The notes under the pieces were generated by a model, which saw only the letters and a list, made by a program, of their open reading frames with translations, was not told the origin of the DNA and did no database searches. The position numbers and the translations under genes are program-made. A stretch of DNA of 64,000 nucleotides, from contig NZ_CP033926.1 of NCBI RefSeq assembly GCF_003815775.1, positions 310,001 through 374,000 of the forward strand, given 5' to 3'. The first letter of the stretch is position 1, and each line of letters starts with the position of its first letter. This document shows, piece after piece, positions 8,606 to 15,810 of this stretch. This stretch comes from Chryseobacterium joostei. GTDB lineage: Bacteria; Bacteroidota; Bacteroidia; Flavobacteriales; Weeksellaceae.

Positions 8606-9886
8606 ATGCAAAGAAAATATAAATTATTACTTAATCTTCTCTTTTTAATGTTTACTCTTTTTGCGTATGCTCAGGTTGGGATTGGTTTGCCTAGTCCAGA
8701 TCGTTCTGCTATGCTTCACGTAAACTCAAAAGATAAGGGGGTACTTCTTCCAAGCATTGCCTTAAACTCAACAACAGATAATGTTACAGTGCCATCTCCT
8801 GCAGATGGGCTTATTGTTTGGAACAATGGGAGCGGAAGTTTACAGGATGCCGGTTTCTACTATTGGTTTGAATCTAAATGGAATAAATTGTCTAGCAATA
8901 CAGGGAAAAATATTAATACCAATGATAATGGAGCAGGCTGGAATACAATGGGTACCAACAGTGGTAACTATAGTGGCTCAAATACAACGCTTTCCCTGGG
9001 TACAAATACTATGGATGACCTTATTTTTAAGGTGAATTCCGCAACAGCTGGAAGATTGGGGGTTGATAACTCGGTAAGTTTTGGGTTAGGTGCTAATGCC
9101 GGTCAGAATGGAATTGCCATTGGAAGTTCAAGTTCTGCATTTCAGGGGATATCCATAGGAAGTGCTGCTGCAGTTTCTGCCAATGAGGCCCTTGCAATAG
9201 GTAATAAATCAACAGCAGGCGCTTTTAAGTCCACAGCAATTGGATACAATGCCCAGACCAGCAAAAATGAATCTACTGCAATTGGAAACAATGCTTCAGC
9301 AGGAGGATTTCAATCTATAGCACTGGGGTATAATGCAAAGACAAATACAAATAGTGAAACGGCTTTAGGATATAACGCTGTCACCAATAAAGAAAACTCT
9401 ACTGCTGTAGGTTCCGGGGCTAATGCCTTGGGACAATATTCTACTGCAATAGGATATGGAGCAACCACTTCACAGGCTAATGCCATTGTTTTGGGGAATA
9501 ATATTGCTAACGTAGGGATTGGAACTGAGGCTCCAAATACTTCTGCAAAACTGGATGTAAACGGACAGTATAAATTGGGAGAGAAAGGAAGTATACAGAA
9601 AAATCAGATTACTTTTGAAGTATGGCCGAGTGTATCCATTAATAATTTGCCTCCCGGAAAATCTGCAACATTGGACATTGCTGTTCCTGCAGGATTTCAA
9701 CCGGGTTCTACAAGAGCAGTTGTTGTGGTTTCCCCAGCCGGAGATTTTGCTGGTAACTCAACATTTTCAATATCTAATCCAAGAATGACTTCAACTTCTG
9801 GTATTACTGTTAATCTTACCAATATTTCGGGAAGTGCGAACAGCTTATACTCTGGCCATTTTTATGTGATGATTAATGAATTTTAA
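8606..9886 (+). CDS. Secreted protein with YadA/trimeric-autotransporter head repeats, no membrane anchor
   Basis: A 426-residue exported protein with a signal peptide ending near FAYAQ. Residues about 160-305 hold a run of roughly 14-residue repeats of the form A-I-G-x-x-A/S-x-A-x-x-x-x-S-T, for example STAIGYNAQTSKNE and ETALGYNAVTNKEN, which is the left-handed beta-roll head of YadA/Hia adhesins. A segment with VGIGTEAPNTSAKLDVNG, common in Bacteroidota phage-tail-like or adhesin proteins, follows. The C-terminal ~110 residues look like a beta-sandwich and not the YadA membrane anchor, and no T9SS sorting tail is seen. An open frame reaches back to 8522, but that would include the promoter, so ATG 8606 is chosen. 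Function is probably surface adhesion or assembly, inferred. Confidence 0.8.
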   Translation: MQRKYKLLLNLLFLMFTLFAYAQVGIGLPSPDRSAMLHVNSKDKGVLLPSIALNSTTDNVTVPSPADGLIVWNNGSGSLQDAGFYYWFESKWNKLSSNTGKNINTNDNGAGWNTMGTNSGNYSGSNTTLSLGTNTMDDLIFKVNSATAGRLGVDNSVSFGLGANAGQNGIAIGSSSSAFQGISIGSAAAVSANEALAIGNKSTAGAFKSTAIGYNAQTSKNESTAIGNNASAGGFQSIALGYNAKTNTNSETALGYNAVTNKENSTAVGSGANALGQYSTAIGYGATTSQANAIVLGNNIANVGIGTEAPNTSAKLDVNGQYKLGEKGSIQKNQITFEVWPSVSINNLPPGKSATLDIAVPAGFQPGSTRAVVVVSPAGDFAGNSTFSISNPRMTSTSGITVNLTNISGSANSLYSGHFYVMINEF

Positions 9887-9924
9887 TGGATAATAATAAG
9901 TTTTATTATAGTTGATATGGTGTT

Positions 9925-9953
9925 AAGGCTTCCGTTTTTGGAAGCCTTTTTTA
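9925..9953 (+). terminator. Terminator of the YadA-head protein gene
   Basis: Nine-bp stem (9925-9933 with 9940-9948), loop GTTTTT, then a T-run. Confidence 0.85.
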
Positions 9954-10004
9954 TATGAAATTCAGAAAAAAAAAATTATAAGATTTGTCTTTTTTAAAAG
10001 TGTA

Positions 10005-10751
10005 TTATTTTAACATTAATGCCAAAAAGCCCCAAATAAGTCCCACGATGCACTGGAAGAGCATAAATGAAACAGGGATCATAAGACTTCTGAAAATTAA
10101 AGATCCTCTGGAATATCCAGATTGAGAGAAAAACTGAGAATAAAACCATATTCCATATCCAAGACTAAATATACAGAATGCTGTAAAATAAATACTGACA
10201 ACAATAGGGGTACTATTGAAAAATAATGCAATGACAGTAAGTACTATGGAGGCAATCATTTCAGCAGCCGTTTTATAGGAGTTGAGTACAAGGTGTTCAG
10301 AATAGTTAAATTCAGCCTTTCTAAACCATATATAGCTGAAAAAAGAATTGAAAGGTATGGAAAGTAAAAGAAAAAACTTAAGATAGGAGGTTACCAGATT
10401 TTCAAAAGAATTCACAGAGGCTTTCCCCTCTTCAGAAACCAATGAGCTGTACTCTATGGTGGAATAATGTGAAAGTACCGCTGATACAGTAGCTGTTAAT
10501 AGCAATAGAGTAATGAAGTTAAAGTAATTAGCCCTTTTTCCTAAAATATACTCACGCACACTGTTTCCGGGCCTTGTGAATAACTCTTTTACAGTAAACA
10601 AAATACCTTTATCCACATGCCATACCCCATGGATAAGATCATGCTCTATAAAATGCCTTAAGGAATACCTGTGAGTACTGGATTTTTGGCCGCAATTACT
10701 ACAAAAATTTGTAGAGACAGGCTGGCTGCAGTTTAAACATTTATCGTACAT
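10005..10751 (-). CDS. DUF3667-type zinc-ribbon membrane protein
   Basis: A 248-residue protein that starts with a four-cysteine zinc ribbon (Cys5, Cys8, Cys17, Cys20; CLNC and FCSNCGQK) followed by R-x-S-x-x-H-F-I and KGILFTVKELFTRPGNSVREYILGKR, the pattern of the DUF3667 family common in Bacteroidota. Four or five hydrophobic segments follow from about residue 84 onward, so the C-terminal two thirds are embedded in the inner membrane. Function of the family is not known to me. It follows an 82-residue two-helix membrane protein by 14 bp on the same strand, so the two probably form one transcript. No signal peptide; the zinc ribbon is likely cytoplasmic. Confidence 0.75.
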   Translation of the reverse strand: MYDKCLNCSQPVSTNFCSNCGQKSSTHRYSLRHFIEHDLIHGVWHVDKGILFTVKELFTRPGNSVREYILGKRANYFNFITLLLLTATVSAVLSHYSTIEYSSLVSEEGKASVNSFENLVTSYLKFFLLLSIPFNSFFSYIWFRKAEFNYSEHLVLNSYKTAAEMIASIVLTVIALFFNSTPIVVSIYFTAFCIFSLGYGIWFYSQFFSQSGYSRGSLIFRSLMIPVSFMLFQCIVGLIWGFLALMLK

Positions 10752-10765
10752 GTTGTAAGAGCTTT

Positions 10766-11014
10766 TTAGTTAGCCTTTCTCGACAGAATTTCTTTACGTA
10801 CGCTTTGCCAGCTATTCCTTATTATCAGATATAATGGGATGAAGACCAGCGGGAGTGTAGTAATGGCACCGAAACCTTTCTTTGTAGTAGTGTAGATGGC
10901 TGCACCCACCATTATCCCCAGAAGAATAGAAAAGGAAATATAGATGGCACAGCGTTTTTTTTCTTCTTGGGTTAACTCATCAATGGATAAGTCAGATAGC
11001 TTTGTACTTTTCAT
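10766..11014 (-). CDS. Small two-helix membrane protein, unknown
   Basis: An 82-residue protein with a charged N-terminus (DELTQEEKKRC), two hydrophobic segments at about residues 23-42 and 50-66, and a basic tail (SVRKEILSRKAN). I do not recognise a family. It lies 14 bp upstream of the DUF3667 protein gene on the same strand, so they are likely co-transcribed and might work together at the inner membrane. The intergenic space 11015-11204 upstream is AT-rich and separates it from the divergent regulator gene; no clear promoter motif was found for this strand. Confidence 0.6.
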   Translation of the reverse strand: MKSTKLSDLSIDELTQEEKKRCAIYISFSILLGIMVGAAIYTTTKKGFGAITTLPLVFIPLYLIIRNSWQSVRKEILSRKAN

Positions 11015-11204
11015 GTGTAATAGTTAGTTTTAGGGATGTTAGTTTTTTGCTAAATTAATAAAAAAGGTAAATCATAAAACTGACTTGGGTGAAAAAAATG
11101 CAACAATGATTTAAATATACCCTAAAGTGTAGTGATATTTTTTATAATATAATTCCCATCCTGACCAATTTTTCAGTTGAAATATAATATTTTAAACAAA
11201 AATA

Positions 11205-11233
11205 TTGTGCGCAAAATAAATTAAGTATTTTTG
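11205..11233 (+). promoter_or_regulatory. Promoter of the OhrR-like regulator gene
   Basis: TTG at 11205-11207, 18 bp, then TATTTTTG at 11226-11233. The -33 element sits inside an imperfect palindrome around TTGTGCGCAA, a possible autoregulatory operator; that last point is a guess. Confidence 0.7.
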
Positions 11234-11252
11234 TAAGATTAAAAAATAGCTT

Positions 11253-11681
11253 ATGATTATGTTTTCGGATCACTTATGCTTTAAAACCTATGCCGTTTCA
11301 AGGTATATGACCGGCCTATATAAACCTTACCTGGACGAAATCTCATTAACATATCCTCAATATTTGGTTATGCTGGTATTGTGGGAAAACGGAAGAATGA
11401 ATATAGGTAAGATAGGAGATCATCTTCATCTGGATAACGGAACACTTACTCCTTTGCTGAAGCGCATGGAAAAGAACGGTCTTCTAAGCAGAACACGAAG
11501 TATGGATGATGAAAGAGTAGTGCTTATTGACCTTACAGATAAAGGAAAACGTCTTAAAGATAAGGCCAAGCATATTCCGGAGGCTGTTCAAAAATGTTTT
11601 CATCTTGATGAAGAAAAGAAGAAACAATTAAAGTCTGTTCTGGACGAAATATTATCAACACAATCTACCTCTATAATATGA
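11253..11681 (+). CDS. MarR-family regulator, OhrR-like peroxide sensor
   Basis: A 142-residue winged-helix regulator of the MarR family. The N-terminal sequence HLCFKTYAVSRYMTGLYKPYL followed by LTYPQYLVMLVLWE is characteristic of OhrR, the organic-hydroperoxide sensor, and Cys9 lies where OhrR carries its redox-active cysteine. The HTH and wing are seen in NIGKIGDHLHLDNGTLTPLLKRMEKNGLLSR and DERVVLIDLTDKG. OhrR normally represses an ohr peroxidase gene; none is adjacent here. The next gene overlaps by 4 bp (ATGA), so the pair is translationally coupled. Two starts are possible, 11253 and 11259, and the promoter fits either. A general MarR repressor is the alternative, but the Cys favours OhrR. 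Confidence 0.85.
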   Translation: MIMFSDHLCFKTYAVSRYMTGLYKPYLDEISLTYPQYLVMLVLWENGRMNIGKIGDHLHLDNGTLTPLLKRMEKNGLLSRTRSMDDERVVLIDLTDKGKRLKDKAKHIPEAVQKCFHLDEEKKKQLKSVLDEILSTQSTSII

Positions 11682-12445
11682 AGAAAATAGGAATCATAGG
11701 GTACGGCTGGCTGGGAGCCAGAATTGCTGCTTCCATGTCAGACCAGTATACAATTTATTCTACCGTAACCACACAGGAAAAGGCTGATCAACTGAATGCA
11801 CAAGGATTTAATGCCGTAGTGGCAAGCTTTGCAGATTATCAATTGAAGGATCCAATTCCACAATGGGATGAGATAAAAAAGCTGGATGCTATAATCATTA
11901 CAATTCCTATTTCAGAAAAAAGCTGTTGTGTAAGCTCTTTATATAATAGAATTCAGAACTTGTCTTCCTTTATCGGAGACTATAAAGGTCAAGTCTTTTT
12001 AATGAGTTCCACCGGTGTTTATCCGGATTTATCACAAGAGTTTACTGAAGAAGATCTGCATTGGGAAAAGGTTTCCGGGGAAAGGATGATTAGAAATAAG
12101 TATCCACAGACCAATATTTTAAGATTAAGTGGATTGATGGGAGACAACAGGCTTTTGAAAAATTATAAGGTGAGCAATCCGGATTTTGCCGTGAATCACA
12201 TTCATTATGCTGATATTATCGGAATTCTCCTTAAGATGATGGAAACAGGTTCAGAAGCTAGATTGTATAATGTAGCAGCCCCGATTCATCCTAGAAAATC
12301 GGAAGTGATTAATGCTCAGAATAACATTCAGGATACAGTAGAAAAAACTCCGGAATTGAAAGGAAAAATAATCCTGTCTTCTAAATTAATTTCAGAACTG
12401 GATTATGTTTTTCAATATCCTGATCCTCGTGAATTTCATAAATAG
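11678..12445 (+). CDS. NAD(P)-binding Rossmann-fold protein, YeeZ-like/epimerase-like
   Basis: A 255-residue cytoplasmic protein with an N-terminal dinucleotide-binding motif GIIGYGWLGARIA, an acidic/threonine segment and VFLMSSTGVYPDLSQEFTEED, where the S-S-T-G-V-Y stretch is typical of extended SDR proteins of the YeeZ type. The catalytic YxxxK of true epimerases is not obvious; ERMIRNKYPQTNILRLSGL occupies the place. Its substrate is unknown. The start codon overlaps the stop of the OhrR-like gene by 4 bp, so it may be part of that regulator's response, perhaps a redox enzyme. Transcription probably runs to about 12.5 kb. Confidence 0.7.
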   Translation: MKKIGIIGYGWLGARIAASMSDQYTIYSTVTTQEKADQLNAQGFNAVVASFADYQLKDPIPQWDEIKKLDAIIITIPISEKSCCVSSLYNRIQNLSSFIGDYKGQVFLMSSTGVYPDLSQEFTEEDLHWEKVSGERMIRNKYPQTNILRLSGLMGDNRLLKNYKVSNPDFAVNHIHYADIIGILLKMMETGSEARLYNVAAPIHPRKSEVINAQNNIQDTVEKTPELKGKIILSSKLISELDYVFQYPDPREFHK

Positions 12446-12510
12446 AAAACTGAATAATCCAAGAGAGAAAAATCTTCAATAGAAATGGGCTTTAGCCCAA
12501 GCCTATAAAA

Positions 12511-12538
12511 AAGCCTTCGGAAATTAATTCGAAGGCTT
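12511..12538 (-). terminator. Terminator of the nucleoside phosphorylase gene
   Basis: Perfect 9-bp stem (12511-12519 with 12530-12538) followed on the minus strand by TTTTTTA. A smaller palindrome, GGGCTTTAGCCC, lies at 12487-12498 and may end the convergent plus-strand transcript. Confidence 0.85.
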
Positions 12539-12567
12539 GTATTTTAATAGGGAAATGAATCCAATAT

Positions 12568-13422
12568 CTATTTAATAATTCTGTCAAGTACCCAAGTGAT
12601 TAGGTTCTTTTCAGAAGCGTGGTGATCTGCAGAGAATTCTCCACGTCTTCTGTTGGCAATTACGTTGTTTACGGTAATCGCTTTGTGACCTAATAATTTT
12701 GAAAGGGCATAGATAGCAGAAGTTTCCATTTCAAAGTTGGTAATTCCAAGATCATTTAACGTTTCAAGGAATTTATCATCCACTGCCTTTAGACGAAGCT
12801 GTCTTCCCTGTGGAGCATAGAATCCTGGGAATGTAGCTGTATTTCCGTGGTATTTGGCATCCTTGTAGTATTCACCCATTTCTTCTGCCCAGTCTGAGAA
12901 ATAAAGCATTGGCTTGATTCTTTCGTAAGGGAATTTCTCTAAAAAGTTCTTAGAAAACTCATTCTCGAAGTTGTAATCCTGATAGAAGTGCATCAATCCG
13001 TCTAAACCTACTACGTTTTGAGTAACAAGCATATTGTCAACCTGTACATCAGGATTCACACTGCCACATGTTCCCATACGGAATAATTCAAGGGCTTTGT
13101 GTTCAGTTTTAAACTCCTTGTTTTGAAGATCGATGTTTACAAGGGCATCAAGCTCGTTCATTACGATATCGATGTTTTCAGTTCCGATACCTGTAGACAT
13201 TACCGTAATTCTTTCGCCACGAAGTGTTCCTGTGTGCGTATAGAATTCTCTTTTATTTTTTTTGATCTCTACAGTATCAAAGTATTTTGAAACCTTTGCC
13301 ACTCTGTCCGGATCACCCACAAGGATGATTTTATCCGCAATATCTTCAGGTAAAAGATTCAAGTGGTATACACTTCCGTCTTCATTCAGAACAAGTTCTG
13401 AAGCAGCAAGTTTGTTTAGCAT
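12568..13422 (-). CDS. Uridine phosphorylase-like nucleoside phosphorylase
   Basis: A 284-residue member of the PNP/UDP phosphorylase family, which splits nucleosides with phosphate into base and ribose-1-phosphate for salvage. Family motifs are LVGDPDRVAKVSKYFD near residues 34-49, TGTLRGERITVMSTGIGTENIDIV near 63-90, the FRMGTCGSVNPDVQVDNMLV phosphate/ribose loop near 115-135 and NFEMETSAIYALS near 225-240, where the MET/Glu contacts ribose. Length and motifs fit uridine phosphorylase better than the shorter DeoD purine enzyme, but substrate preference cannot be settled by eye. Single gene with its own terminator; the adjacent upstream region has only a weak -7 motif. Confidence 0.88.
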   Translation of the reverse strand: MLNKLAASELVLNEDGSVYHLNLLPEDIADKIILVGDPDRVAKVSKYFDTVEIKKNKREFYTHTGTLRGERITVMSTGIGTENIDIVMNELDALVNIDLQNKEFKTEHKALELFRMGTCGSVNPDVQVDNMLVTQNVVGLDGLMHFYQDYNFENEFSKNFLEKFPYERIKPMLYFSDWAEEMGEYYKDAKYHGNTATFPGFYAPQGRQLRLKAVDDKFLETLNDLGITNFEMETSAIYALSKLLGHKAITVNNVIANRRRGEFSADHHASEKNLITWVLDRIIK

Positions 13423-13740
13423 AATTTATATTTTTTTGTTTTTAATTAATGAAAATTGCTTCTTTATAAGGAGCAGCCATATGTAATAGCAAACAATAGT
13501 TTTGTTTTCATACTCCTATATTAGTTTTGATGTTTTGAATTTAATTAAAATATCCTCTCCCAATAACCTCTCCCCATTATTTTGACGGTATTTAAGAATA
13601 AACCGGCTTCCTTAAGAATAATGAATTTGATTTCGGGGTTTAAAATTAGTAAAAAATATTGTATCAGAAATATAAACATTATTTAATCTGCTATTAAAAC
13701 TGAGATAACATGTAATGAATAGCTTTGCCGCTAAAAATTA
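13423..13740. promoter_or_regulatory. Divergent intergenic region with -7 element for the peroxidase gene
   Basis: About 318 AT-rich bases between divergent genes. A plus-strand TAGCTTTG (13720-13727) matches the -7 consensus and lies 13 bp before the peroxidase start. No clear -33 TTG, RNA gene or ORF was found in the remainder. Confidence 0.4.
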
Positions 13741-15570
13741 ATGAGATCTTATCCACTGCTTGTAATTATCCTTTTTATAGGGTTTGCAGTAATGTCCTTT
13801 AATCCGGTTTATAAAGGAGAAAAAAGTGAGAATACCTTTGTGAATAAAGGCTTATCCGATTTTAAGGGTAAACTTGAACAATTGAAATCTGATGTTCATC
13901 AATTCTCAGAAGACCGTATTTCCCTTGAAGAATTACAAAAATCCCTAAGCAGTACAAGGAACTCATTTAAGGAAATAGAATTCTATATTGCCTACCATTA
14001 CCCTGAATTTACAAAGACGCATGTGAATGCAGCACCTTTATTCCACATTGAAGCTGCAGGTACATCGGCCTATACACTTCCCCCGGAAGGGTTACAGGTT
14101 TTGGATGAATTGATATTTTCGGAGGAAGCCGGAGACGAAAAGGAAAAAATTAAAACAATCACAGACTTTTTATACAACAGCTATTCCGGCTTTTATCTGA
14201 GTACCATAAAAAATGGATTGAGTAAAGGGAATAATAAAACATTACCCTTGCGTATAGAACTTATCAGAATTTATAGCCTGGGGGTAACAGGTTTTGATAC
14301 ACCGGGTTCCCTTAATATTTCAGAAGAAGCCAGCCATGCGCTTTTGGGAATTCAAAAATATATCAATGATGATCCCTATTTTAAAAATTATAATACTGAA
14401 AAGGCTGATCAGAAACTAACGGAAGCTGTAGGCTACCTTTCAAAAAATAAGGATTTTGAAACCTTTGACAGAATTGAATTTTATAAAAAATATATTCAGC
14501 CTTTGTACGAAGAATTGGGGAAATGGGATGGAAGACCTGATGACCTGAAAGAATTCTCCGGTTGGAATGTCAATAATAAAAACCTTTTCAGTAGTGATTT
14601 TTTAGATCCTTATTTTTATACTTTATTGAAATCATCAGAAGATAATCCGGACCTTCGTAACCTTGGAAAATCAATTTTCTATGACGGGAATTTAAGTGGT
14701 AACGGAAAAATGAGTTGTGCCACATGTCATCTTCCGGAAAATGCCTTTACAGACCTTAAAGCTAAGTCGCCAAGCAATGTGGAGGGAAAAACAGTGCTGA
14801 GAAATTCACCCTCGTTATATAATGCTGTTTTTGCCAAGAGATTCTTCTATGATCTTCGCGCTTTTTACCTTGAACAACAGGCAGAACACGTGATTTATAA
14901 TGAAGACGAATTCAATACAAGTTATGAAAGCATCATTCAGAAGCTGAAAACAAAACCAGAATATAAGAAAGCATTTCGTACTGCCTTTAAGGATGGAAAG
15001 ATCAATAAGGAGAATTTTTCAAAGGCCTTAAGCTCTTATGTGGCTTCCTTGTATTCTTTTAATAGTGATTTTGATCGTTTTATGAGGAATGAAAAGGATG
15101 TTTCAGATGATGTGAAAAAAGGATTCAATCTGTTTATGGGGAAAGCGAGTTGTGCAACCTGTCATTTTGCCCCTCATTTTTCAGGGTTGGTTCCTCCATT
15201 CTTTAATGAAAATGAATCTGAAGTACTGGGGGTGACTGCAAAACCAATTAAGCAGCTTCCTATTGAGCTTGATCAGGATCTTGGGAGAGGAAATAGCCCT
15301 GTGAAAAAGGAAAAGTCTTGGATTTATGATTATTCTTTCAAAACGGTTACAGTGAGAAATATTGCCCTTACAAAACCATACTTTCATAACGGAGCTTTCA
15401 ATACTTTGGAGGAAGTTCTTGATTTTTATAATGAAGGAGGCGGAGAAGGATTGGGATTAAAGATGAAAAACCAGACACTTGCTCCGGATAAATTGAATCT
15501 TACCCAAACGGAAATCAATCAGATTATTGCCTTTTTGAATTCGCTTACAGATGTGAGTAAAGCAAAGTAA
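13741..15570 (+). CDS. Di-haem cytochrome c peroxidase family protein with long N-terminal domain
   Basis: A 609-residue exported protein. A hydrophobic N-terminus (residues 6-22) acts as signal or anchor. Residues about 30-290 form a helical domain of a type often placed before flavobacterial di-haem peroxidases and somewhat like imelysin; I cannot name it firmly. The C-terminal half is a CcpA/MauG-type domain with two haem-c sites, CATCH at 326-330 and CATCH at 471-475, the second followed by FAPHFSGL, and PYFHNGAF near 545 as is usual before the distal ligand region. Such enzymes reduce peroxide in the periplasm or carry out MauG-like oxidations. The family normally has about 320-400 residues, so the N-terminal extension is the unusual part. 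The next gene encodes a PhoX-type phosphatase. Confidence 0.88.
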   Translation: MRSYPLLVIILFIGFAVMSFNPVYKGEKSENTFVNKGLSDFKGKLEQLKSDVHQFSEDRISLEELQKSLSSTRNSFKEIEFYIAYHYPEFTKTHVNAAPLFHIEAAGTSAYTLPPEGLQVLDELIFSEEAGDEKEKIKTITDFLYNSYSGFYLSTIKNGLSKGNNKTLPLRIELIRIYSLGVTGFDTPGSLNISEEASHALLGIQKYINDDPYFKNYNTEKADQKLTEAVGYLSKNKDFETFDRIEFYKKYIQPLYEELGKWDGRPDDLKEFSGWNVNNKNLFSSDFLDPYFYTLLKSSEDNPDLRNLGKSIFYDGNLSGNGKMSCATCHLPENAFTDLKAKSPSNVEGKTVLRNSPSLYNAVFAKRFFYDLRAFYLEQQAEHVIYNEDEFNTSYESIIQKLKTKPEYKKAFRTAFKDGKINKENFSKALSSYVASLYSFNSDFDRFMRNEKDVSDDVKKGFNLFMGKASCATCHFAPHFSGLVPPFFNENESEVLGVTAKPIKQLPIELDQDLGRGNSPVKKEKSWIYDYSFKTVTVRNIALTKPYFHNGAFNTLEEVLDFYNEGGGEGLGLKMKNQTLAPDKLNLTQTEINQIIAFLNSLTDVSKAK

Positions 15571-15587
15571 GAAAAAAATTATTAAAC

Positions 15588-15657
15588 AGGAGGTCTGTTA
15601 TTTTATGGTGTTAGAAGAAAGTATTCTTATATCCATAAAATATCAGACCTCTTTTTA
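15588..15657 (+). terminator. Long-stem terminator after the peroxidase gene
   Basis: Nineteen-bp stem with one mismatch (15590-15608 with 15633-15651), a 24-base loop and a TTTTT tail. It separates the peroxidase and phosphatase transcription units. Confidence 0.8.
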
Positions 15658-15677
15658 TGCATCATTCTCAACTCAAA

Positions 15678-15785
15678 TTAACAGAAAATTAATCCCCTTA
15701 ACATTGGGTTTCGAATTAATTAATATTCTCCCAATTATATTTAAAGTCCTATTAACAGAAAGAAAGCCTTTTAAAAATAGTTTTG
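15678..15785 (+). promoter_or_regulatory. Promoter region of the PhoX-like gene with TTAACA repeats
   Basis: A -7 box TAGTTTTG is at 15778-15785. Upstream lie three TTAACA hexamers (15678, 15698, 15752) and related TTAATC (15689) and TTAAAG (15741); two pairs are spaced by 11 bp. In Bacillus PhoP binds TTAACA-type repeats with 11-bp spacing; transfer of that rule to this group is speculation. Confidence 0.4.
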
Positions 15786-15810
15786 CAAGGTCTAATAAAT
15801 CAAAATTAAA

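Noticed and set aside
9180..9510. Short periodic repeats resembling a CRISPR or tandem DNA repeat
   Set aside because: The periodicity is at protein level (YadA-type head repeats inside one frame); there are no constant repeats with unique spacers.
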